Shown here: positions 1-4,675 of the stretch, piece by piece
How positions within the stretch are numbered: position 1 is the stretch's first letter
Layout of the letters: every line of letters starts with the position of its first letter
Assembly (NCBI GenBank): GCA_030594505.1
Contig: JAUVFC010000057.1
Span: 1 to 8,995, forward strand
Reading direction: 5' to 3'
DNA: 8,995 nucleotides
DNA from: Desulfobacterales bacterium
GTDB lineage: Bacteria; Desulfobacterota; Desulfobacteria; Desulfobacterales; C00003106
The notes under the pieces: generated by a model
Database searches by the model: none
What the model saw: the letters and a program-made list of their open reading frames with translations, nothing else
What the model was told of the DNA's origin: nothing
Position numbers and translations under genes: made by a program

Positions 1-52
1 AATCGTACGTTTTCCCCTCTTGCTTGAATTTTATTCCAACAATTTTTTTCAT
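1..52 (-). CDS. PSP1-domain protein (RicT/YaaT-like), N-terminal fragment
   Basis: Only the first 17 codons are inside the window; the gene continues past the left edge. Translating leftward from the ATG at 52-50 gives MKKIVGIKFKQEGKTYD. This resembles the usual opening of PSP1-domain proteins (RicT/YaaT family), which begin with a short strand of the form 'vVGvrFkkaGkvYyF'. A Shine-Dalgarno AGGTG sits at 60-64 with 7 nt to the ATG, which supports the start. Members in Firmicutes act in a complex that influences RNA processing and development; in Desulfobacterota the role is poorly defined. The gene follows holB on the same strand, a common arrangement, but a palindrome of about 190 bp now lies between them. 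Family assignment rests on 17 residues, so it is tentative; that a gene starts here is more secure. Confidence 0.6.
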   Translation of the reverse strand, partial: MKKIVGIKFKQEGKTYD

Positions 53-59
53 TTTTTCA

Positions 60-64
60 CACCT
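60..64 (-). promoter_or_regulatory. Shine-Dalgarno of the PSP1-domain gene
   Basis: AGGTG on the minus strand, 7 nt before the ATG at 52-50. It overlaps the outer base of the large palindrome and lies in one copy of a 13-nt direct repeat whose other copy (260-272) reads AGGAG at the same place. Confidence 0.6.
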
Positions 65-256
65 GACAGTCTCGTAAAAAGTCTTTGATGAGCTTATTTT
101 GGTCACCTTTTTATAGAGCTTCTTAATAAAGCGGAGCGTAAAAATTGTAAACTGTTTGAGGGCGTTAGCCCGAGTTTTTACAATTTAGCGAAGCGAATTT
201 AGAAGCTCTAAAAAGTGACCAATCAAGCGAATTGAAGACTTTTTACGAGACTGTCA
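64..256. repeat. Long imperfect palindrome (MITE-like) between holB and the PSP1 gene
   Basis: A perfect 22-bp outer arm pairs 64-85 with 235-256. Inward, 101-123 pairs with 201-220 apart from a 3-nt excess on the left side, 142-151 pairs with 177-186, and the apex is GGGC-GTTA-GCCC at 160-171. No open reading frame is carried. A 13-nt direct repeat with one mismatch flanks it (56-68 and 260-272; see findings). The whole behaves like a small non-autonomous palindromic insertion. If transcribed with holB it would fold into one long hairpin. No transposase is present, so the mobilising family is unknown. Confidence 0.8.
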
Positions 257-260
257 CAAT

Positions 261-1235
261 TCACTCCTGACACAGTCTTATCAACATCACTTCCAGGACC
301 AACCGCCGATTTCTACCCTTTTGTGCGGCCACCTGGGCTCCCTGGAGAATCTTTATCTTTGCCAGCAACGATGATACGGAATACCTCTGGGAGAATTCCT
401 CTATTTTCTCCACGAGATCCTTATTCAGAATCTTTTTCGGACACAGTTTGCCAAAGAGAATATCACGAATCCATACCTTCAACATCTCCAGATTATTCAA
501 CAAATTATCCTTGTCCTTTGATAGACTTTCTGCAAAACCCAAAAGAGAGTGCATCTTGTTCAAGGAAAGCGTTTCAAACTGTTCAATTAGCTGATTCCGC
601 TCTTGTGCCACTTTTTTCAGATCAGCTTGAAGTGCCATTCCTAAACTCCCCTGAGCCCAAACTGCCGCAATATCTGCAACCTGACGACCACTCTTTCTCT
701 TTGTCACAAGTTTTTCCGCGATCAATTCGGACGACAAAGGAGCAAATGCAATATGTTGACATCGTGAAACAATCGTAGGAAGAAGATCTGACACCTGATG
801 AGCGGTCAATATCATAAAGGCGCCCTTTGGCGGCTCTTCCAGAATCTTGAGGAGTGTGTTTGCCGCCTCGGGATTCATGGTATGGGCATCAGCTATAATG
901 GCAATACGCCTGTTCCCCTCAAACGGCTTAAGTGCAAATTCGTTTCGCAGCGCTCGAATCTGTTCAATCTTAATGAAAGCACCCGAAGGTTCTACAAAAA
1001 CCAGGTCCGGATGATTCCCGGAATCGATCTTTTTACAAGAAGGACATATGCCGCATGCAACTGTCCCCTTTGCTGACCGACATTGCAAAAGGCTGGCAAA
1101 AGCAAGAGCGGTTGTCCGTTTCCCTATCCCTGGAATCCCGGTGTAAAGTAAGGCATGAGGCACTCTATTCTTTTCGTAAGCCCGTCTCAGAAAACGAACC
1201 GCTCGATCTTGCCCTATGATATCTTCAAAATTCAT
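261..1235 (-). CDS. holB: DNA polymerase III subunit delta'
   Basis: Delta' subunit of the clamp-loader complex, an AAA+ protein that helps load the sliding clamp during replication. The 324-residue product opens MNFEDIIGQ, the typical start of this family. It has a P-loop at residues 33-41 (GIPGIGKRT), a four-cysteine zinc module at C52, C61, C64 and C67, a degenerate Walker B (IIADAHTM, about 113-120), the LLKILEEPP stretch (128-136) and the conserved SRC motif (157-159). The remainder matches the helical C-terminal collar region in length. I chose the ATG at 1235-1233; a TTG one codon upstream is also in frame. No good Shine-Dalgarno is seen at normal spacing (GGAAGG is about 17 nt away). 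The usual upstream partner tmk is absent; the spacer upstream is non-coding or holds a tiny ORF. The stop is followed after 4 nt by the palindrome. Confidence 0.95.
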   Translation of the reverse strand: MNFEDIIGQDRAVRFLRRAYEKNRVPHALLYTGIPGIGKRTTALAFASLLQCRSAKGTVACGICPSCKKIDSGNHPDLVFVEPSGAFIKIEQIRALRNEFALKPFEGNRRIAIIADAHTMNPEAANTLLKILEEPPKGAFMILTAHQVSDLLPTIVSRCQHIAFAPLSSELIAEKLVTKRKSGRQVADIAAVWAQGSLGMALQADLKKVAQERNQLIEQFETLSLNKMHSLLGFAESLSKDKDNLLNNLEMLKVWIRDILFGKLCPKKILNKDLVEKIEEFSQRYSVSSLLAKIKILQGAQVAAQKGRNRRLVLEVMLIRLCQE

Positions 1236-1241
1236 CAAAAG

Positions 1242-1364
1242 TTATTCACAAACCTTCCCTTGACTTAAACTTTTTAGCAGAATACCGCTCATCTTGCAAG
1301 AAATCCGTTGTAGAATATTTTCTGCGTTTCTCTCCCATAGATGAAACGTTGACATTCCTTCCAT
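1242..1364 (-). CDS. Possible 40-residue upstream ORF before holB
   Basis: In another frame from holB, an ATG at 1364-1362 opens 40 codons ending in TAA at 1244-1242, 6 nt before the holB ATG. The product begins MEGMSTFHLWERNAEN and ends SQGKVCE; I recognise no family. Since holB lacks a well-spaced Shine-Dalgarno, a ribosome finishing this ORF could reinitiate at holB. There is no strong Shine-Dalgarno before the small ORF itself. It could equally be a chance ORF or the eroded tail of a lost upstream gene. Confidence 0.2.
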   Translation of the reverse strand: MEGMSTFHLWERNAENILQRISCKMSGILLKSLSQGKVCE

Positions 1365-1411
1365 GTCGGGAGTTTTTATTTGTGTAGTATGTATAACTTT
1401 GGTAAAATAGA

Positions 1412-1588
1412 TAAGTATTCAGCCACGAATTGACACAAATGGACATGAATAAAAAAACACCCTGTATTTGGTTTTCCGGTTCCGATCATTATTCACCTTG
1501 TGTCTTAGTGGCTGAATACTTACAGATTCACAAGAAGAATTCTCCCTTATTCGTATAAATTCGTGTTCATTCGTGGCTGAATACTTAC
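1412..1588. repeat. Interspersed inverted/direct repeat between holB and the phasin-like gene
   Basis: A 19-nt sequence at 1412-1430 (TAAGTATTCAGCCACGAAT) recurs as a perfect inverted copy at 1569-1587, and the similarity continues about 20 nt inward with mismatches. A third copy of the core, GTGGCTGAATACTTAC, is at 1508-1523 as a direct repeat of 1573-1588. The right arm also contains short tandem ATTCGT-type units. This looks like a genome-wide intergenic repeat rather than a gene; reading frames across it are low-complexity shadows. Together with the rest of 1236-1618 it makes a 383-bp non-coding spacer between divergent genes. Confidence 0.75.
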
Positions 1589-1605
1589 TGTAATTATAAC
1601 CAACC

Positions 1606-1614
1606 AAAGGAGGT
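1606..1614 (+). promoter_or_regulatory. Strong Shine-Dalgarno of the phasin-like gene
   Basis: AAAGGAGGT, nearly the full anti-16S complement, 4 nt before the ATG at 1619. It fixes this start and predicts efficient translation. A possible -10 (TATAAC, about 1595-1600) lies just upstream; no convincing -35 is seen, because the repeat arm occupies that place. Confidence 0.8.
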
Positions 1615-1618
1615 AATC

Positions 1619-1924
1619 ATGCTCGATCTCATAAAAAAAACCCTTATGGCCGGCGTGGGAATGGCAGCGATGACCAAGGAAAAGATTGAAGAACTGGCAA
1701 ATGACATCGCAAAAAAAAGCAAGCTTTCTGAAAAGGAAGGGAAAAAATTGATCAACGATTTCTTGAAGAGATCACAAACCGCCAAAAAAGATCTTGAATC
1801 CCTTATAGAAAAAACCGTAAAGAAGGTGATGAAAAACCTGAACATTGCCACCAGAGAGGATATAACCAAATTGACAAAGCGAATGAAGAAGCTCGAAGAC
1901 GAAATCCGGCCTAAAAAGAAGTAA
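1619..1924 (+). CDS. Phasin-family-like small helical protein
   Basis: A 101-residue, lysine/glutamate-rich protein predicted to be almost wholly helical. It begins MLDLIKKTLMAGVGMAAMTKEKIEEL, a short amphipathic or hydrophobic start, continues with a 'LSEKEGKKLINDFLKRSQ' helix pair, and ends in a coiled-coil segment (ATREDITKLTKRMKKLEDEI, residues about 77-96). This layout matches small phasin-family or polyhydroxyalkanoate granule-associated proteins widespread in Proteobacteria, whose C-terminal 'aT+eDi..L..+i..LE' pattern is typical. No polymer synthase (phaC) or depolymerase is nearby, so a granule role is not supported by context; related proteins may act as general membrane- or surface-associated scaffolds. 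The gene has its own strong Shine-Dalgarno and overlaps the convergent response regulator by 14 bp. Confidence 0.75.
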   Translation: MLDLIKKTLMAGVGMAAMTKEKIEELANDIAKKSKLSEKEGKKLINDFLKRSQTAKKDLESLIEKTVKKVMKNLNIATREDITKLTKRMKKLEDEIRPKKK

Positions 1925-2615
1925 GACTTTTAATATTCTTTAATAGGTATTCCTTGAAGGTTTTAAATTCGCTGTTGGTTAAAAGCCCATTTTGTTTCAG
2001 TTCGGAAAGCCTGTGTAATTCGTCAAAATAGCTTCTTCCACCTACCCCCGGCCTTGGCATATAATGTGAGAGAAGCGGGGTATTAGGCGAATAAAAGGCA
2101 AGGCTGTTTCCCTCCTTGTCATCTGTTTGAGGGCTGTTGCGAGCTGTTGCCGCCTGCTCCCTCTTAATTACCATCAATTGTTGGTAAACATCTTCGAGTT
2201 CTTTCAAGAGCTTTTTATTTTCCCGAATCAACCTGATCTTGTCAATGGCATTGTTGACTACAATCTGCAACTCTTGGAGCTTAAAGGGTTTTCTGATATA
2301 ATCGTACGCTCCGTCCCTGATGGCTTCAATGGCTGTCTCCAGAGAAGCATATCCTGTTATAATTATAACAATAACGTCGGGATTGATCGCTTTAGCATGG
2401 CGCAGTACTCCTATCCCGCCGATCTTCGGCATCATAAGGTCGGTAACAACCAGGTCAAAGCCCTGTTCATTCATGGTGTCCATTGCTTCGGCGCCATCGC
2501 TGCACACTTCCACCACGCTATTTTCCCGGGCTATCTGGTCCCTTAACACCTCTGCCACAGACCTGTCATCATCTACGATCAAGATCCTGACGGCATCTTC
2601 ATCTATTTTTTTCAT
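1911..2615 (-). CDS. Response regulator with coiled coil and C-terminal SHOCT-like domain
   Basis: A 234-residue protein. Residues 10-125 are a complete CheY-type receiver: acidic pocket D15-D16-D17, phospho-acceptor D59 in VVTDLMMP, T87 in ITGYAS, and K109 in RKPF. It is followed by a coiled coil (about 125-155), a low-complexity linker (about 156-193) and a C-terminal helical pair at about 197-226 (FDELHRLSELKQNGLLTNSEF), which fits the SHOCT (short C-terminal) pattern of 'L..L..L+..GliTeeEFe..K..LL'. There is no DNA-binding or AAA+ output domain, so signalling is probably through protein-protein contact or oligomerisation. It lies one codon after flaG on the same strand, with AGAAGG inside the flaG end as its Shine-Dalgarno, so the two are probably co-translated. 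No histidine kinase is in the window. Its stop overlaps the phasin-like gene tail-to-tail by 14 bp. Confidence 0.85.
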   Translation of the reverse strand: MKKIDEDAVRILIVDDDRSVAEVLRDQIARENSVVEVCSDGAEAMDTMNEQGFDLVVTDLMMPKIGGIGVLRHAKAINPDVIVIIITGYASLETAIEAIRDGAYDYIRKPFKLQELQIVVNNAIDKIRLIRENKKLLKELEDVYQQLMVIKREQAATARNSPQTDDKEGNSLAFYSPNTPLLSHYMPRPGVGGRSYFDELHRLSELKQNGLLTNSEFKTFKEYLLKNIKSLTSF

Positions 2616-2618
2616 CCA

Positions 2619-2990
2619 TCAGACCTTCTGGTCATACAAAATTCCCATCATCTCATTAAGCTTTGCCGCAAGATTAAGAATCTGCTCCGGAGGAATTTCT
2701 CGCACCATCTCACCGGTATCGCTATTAACCACTCTCACAAGAGTGCGCCCGGTAGCTTCGTGGATTGAAAAGTGGAGATCGACATTATGCATCATCTTGA
2801 AATTTTCTCCGAGCACATCAAGCATCTCTTGAGTAATCTCCGATGGCTTCTCCTTTTCCTTTACTATCTCTTCTATTTTCGGAGGTTGTTTCTGTGAAGA
2901 TACAGAGTCCCCGGACTTCTCCGGCCGAGCATTAATATCTGACGGCCTGACTTGTGGAATTTTTGGGCCACCAATAGATTCTAACAACAT
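2619..2990 (-). CDS. flaG: FlaG family flagellar protein
   Basis: A 123-residue protein. Residues 1-50 are a variable, proline- and charge-rich leader; residues about 69-120 form the FlaG core: a DLHFSIHEATG strand pair, VRVVNSDTGEMVREIPPEQ, then the closing helix LNLAAKLNEMMGILYD. The 'tGe.vReIPPEq.l' stretch is the family signature. FlaG proteins influence flagellar filament length or assembly and usually lie beside fliD/fliS or flagellin genes; here the only partner is the response regulator downstream. The start is supported by GAGGGGTG at 2997-3004, 6 nt before the ATG at 2990. A candidate sigma-28 promoter is at 3104-3131, which fits a late flagellar gene. The stop TGA is followed by TGG and then the regulator's ATG in the same frame. 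Confidence 0.88.
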   Translation of the reverse strand: MLLESIGGPKIPQVRPSDINARPEKSGDSVSSQKQPPKIEEIVKEKEKPSEITQEMLDVLGENFKMMHNVDLHFSIHEATGRTLVRVVNSDTGEMVREIPPEQILNLAAKLNEMMGILYDQKV

Positions 2991-3103
2991 ATGTCACCCC
3001 TCTTCGTATATTTACTGCTCTCTTTTTTCAAGTCTTTTGTTGATGACTTCCAAGCGCCGCCGGCAACGTTGAGCCGGACGGAAAATTATGCATGTTACAA
3101 TTA

Positions 3104-3131
3104 TTATCGGAAAAAAATGCCGTCAACTTGA
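3104..3131 (-). promoter_or_regulatory. Candidate sigma-28 (FliA) promoter for flaG
   Basis: On the minus strand, TCAAGTTG (3131-3124), a 12-nt spacer, then TCCGATAA (3111-3104). The enteric sigma-28 consensus is TAAAGTTT, 11 nt, GCCGATAA, so the match is 6/8 and 7/8 with one extra spacer base. Initiation just downstream would give a leader of about 105 nt before flaG. The same stretch contains TTGACG but no good sigma-70 -10 at 16-18 nt. The flagellar product downstream makes the sigma-28 reading more likely. Confidence 0.55.
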
Positions 3132-3420
3132 GAGAATTGTTGCTCATAAGCGACTTAACGTATTAAAATTACAGGAATATATTATAAACTTAGGCTCCGA
3201 CTTTTATGTCACCTTATGCCAAACCCCTCAACAATGAGCTTAATCCAATAAATTCAGCTTTCTATCCTGTTCCACCCTGTCTCAACGGGCTGTCGGGTCC
3301 CACCTGAGCCGCTCCGGAGACATTCCTCACTTCGAGACCTTTGCACAACTTCGCAAAAAATCACAAAAAACAGCGACAAAGAGTATCCAATTTCTCTTGA
3401 ATAGTAGGGTATAGTTTGTT
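3132..3420. other. Non-coding spacer between flaG and ispG
   Basis: AT-rich sequence between the divergent flaG and ispG transcripts. I find no open reading frame with a ribosome site, no tRNA-like fold and no clear riboswitch. A weak -10-like TATAGT lies at 3410-3415 without a well-placed -35. It presumably holds the ispG promoter, which I cannot place. Confidence 0.5.
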
Positions 3421-3460
3421 AGTCTCCATCCACATATAGCATCTTTTGTGGATGGAGACT
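3421..3460 (+). promoter_or_regulatory. Perfect 14-bp inverted repeat covering the ispG ribosome-binding region
   Basis: AGTCTCCATCCACA at 3421-3434 and its exact complement at 3447-3460 enclose a 12-nt loop. The right arm holds GGAG (3454-3457), the only Shine-Dalgarno-like sequence before the ispG ATG at 3472, and also the alternative GTG at 3448. Neither side is followed by a T-run, so it is not a classic intrinsic terminator. In RNA the stem would hide GGAG, which suggests translational control or simply a repeat insertion. Confidence 0.7.
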
Positions 3461-3471
3461 TTCAAAAAAAT

Positions 3472-4542
3472 ATGCCTATTCAAATCCAGCGAAAAAAAAC
3501 CCGACAAATATCTGTGGGCTCGGTAAAGATCGGTGGGAATGCCCCTATTGCTGTGCAGTCGATGACAAATACATTCACGCACGATATCCCGGCCACGGTC
3601 AAGCTTATTCATCGGCTTGAGGCCGCAGGATGTGAAATTATCCGGGTTGCAGTACCTGATATGGCGGCAGCAGAGGCAATTCGATCCATCAAGAAACAAA
3701 TCCATATCCCCTTGATTGCGGATATCCATTTTGACTATCGACTCGCCCTTGCCGCTCTGGAATCCGGCGCCGATGGTCTGCGGATCAACCCCGGCAATAT
3801 TGGAAGTAACAAAAAAGTAAAAGCTGTGGCCGAGCAGGCACGTGAATATGGAGTGCCTATACGGGTGGGAGTCAATTCAGGGTCTTTAGAAAAAGACCTC
3901 CGTAAAAAATATGGAGTAACACCGGAAGCTATGGCGGAAAGCGCCCTGCGCCATGTGGAACTCCTCCGATCATTCGACTTCCACAACATAAAGCTCTCAA
4001 TAAAGGCCTCGGATGTACTCACAACAGTGGCGGCCTATCAACTCCTCTCTTCAAAGACAGACCTCCCCCTCCATGTGGGTGTAACCGAAGCAGGCACTCT
4101 TTATTCGGGAACGGTAAAGTCTGCCCTCGGTATCGGCATGCTCCTTTATGAGGGGATCGGTGACACCATACGCGTTTCATTGACCCGTGATCCTGTGGAA
4201 GAGGTACGGGTGGGCTATGAAATACTGAAGGCCCTTAAGATCAGACAACGCGGTCCTGAAATAATCTCGTGTCCCACATGCGGTCGTTGCCAGGTAGATC
4301 TCTTCAGCATAGTAGATCAAGTCGAATCAGCGCTTATGAATAAAACAATCCCCATTCAAATCGCCATCATGGGGTGTGTAGTAAACGGCCCTGGTGAGGC
4401 AAAAGAAGCAGATATCGGAATCGCCGGAGGAGAAGGTCAAGGGATTCTGTTCAAAAAAGGAAAGGCAGTAAAAAAGGTTAAGGAAAAAAATCTGGTGAAG
4501 GCGTTGCTGGATGAAATAAGAAAGATGGAGGCTCAAAATTAA
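3472..4542 (+). CDS. ispG: 4-hydroxy-3-methylbut-2-en-1-yl diphosphate synthase (IspG/GcpE)
   Basis: Penultimate enzyme of the MEP isoprenoid pathway. It reductively converts methylerythritol cyclodiphosphate to HMBPP using a [4Fe-4S] cluster. The 356-residue product starts MPIQIQRKKTRQISVGSVKIGG and runs into APIAVQSMTNT, the hallmark N-terminus. A TIM-barrel region follows (IRVAVPDMAAAEAI, LIADIHFDY, LRINPGNIG, IRVGVNSGSLE). The cluster ligands are all present: C267 and C270 (SCPTCGRC), C302 (MGCVVNGPGEA) and E309, each exactly three positions before the Escherichia coli C270, C273, C305 and E312. I chose the ATG at 3472 because homologues begin there; an in-frame GTG at 3448 would add eight residues encoded by the inverted repeat. 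dxr and rseP, frequent upstream neighbours, are not here. proS follows after 133 bp. Confidence 0.96.
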   Translation: MPIQIQRKKTRQISVGSVKIGGNAPIAVQSMTNTFTHDIPATVKLIHRLEAAGCEIIRVAVPDMAAAEAIRSIKKQIHIPLIADIHFDYRLALAALESGADGLRINPGNIGSNKKVKAVAEQAREYGVPIRVGVNSGSLEKDLRKKYGVTPEAMAESALRHVELLRSFDFHNIKLSIKASDVLTTVAAYQLLSSKTDLPLHVGVTEAGTLYSGTVKSALGIGMLLYEGIGDTIRVSLTRDPVEEVRVGYEILKALKIRQRGPEIISCPTCGRCQVDLFSIVDQVESALMNKTIPIQIAIMGCVVNGPGEAKEADIGIAGGEGQGILFKKGKAVKKVKEKNLVKALLDEIRKMEAQN

Positions 4543-4561
4543 AGATCATCTGTAACTGCTC

Positions 4562-4660
4562 AGGTTCACAGTTCAGGGTTCAGAGGTTCAAAGTTGATGG
4601 TTTCACAAAAAGAGGTTGTTGTTTGAACCCCGAACCTTGAACCTCTGAACCTTGAACCCC
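4562..4660. repeat. GGTTCA-rich inverted repeat between ispG and proS
   Basis: The left arm (about 4562-4594) and right arm (about 4625-4658) are built from short GGTTCA/TTGAACC units. The perfect core is 15 bp, GGTTCAGAGGTTCAA at 4577-4591 pairing with 4637-4651, and pairing extends imperfectly on both sides. The 45-nt middle is unrelated. The right arm ends 1-2 nt before the proS Shine-Dalgarno. The internal periodicity (about 7 and 13 nt) lets the arms pair in several registers. It looks like a dispersed intergenic repeat; no T-run follows, so it is not a standard terminator. Confidence 0.75.
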
Positions 4661-4668
4661 GGAAAGGA
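4661..4668 (+). promoter_or_regulatory. Shine-Dalgarno of proS
   Basis: GGAAAGGA ends 7 nt before the ATG at 4676. It decides for that ATG over the in-frame TTG at 4652, whose codons come from the repeat arm. Confidence 0.75.
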
Positions 4669-4675
4669 ACTCCAT

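Noticed and set aside
323..1076. Plus-strand open frames across holB
   Set aside because: They are antisense shadows of a well-conserved clamp-loader gene, with no ribosome site and unordered composition.
1246..1607. Minus-strand short frames over the holB upstream spacer
   Set aside because: They read through the inverted repeat and give low-complexity peptides with no ribosome site at their starts.
2616..2621. TGA at the end of flaG as a selenocysteine codon
   Set aside because: It is followed at once by a normal start with a Shine-Dalgarno, FlaG ends naturally here, and no selenocysteine hairpin was identified.
3333..3350. CGAGACCTTTGCACAA as an insertion-sequence end
   Set aside because: It looked familiar as a transposon-terminal type sequence, but no matching inverted partner or transposase is in the window.
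3448..3471. GTG at 3448 as the ispG start
   Set aside because: It would add eight residues encoded by the hairpin arm; homologues begin near the ATG at 3472.
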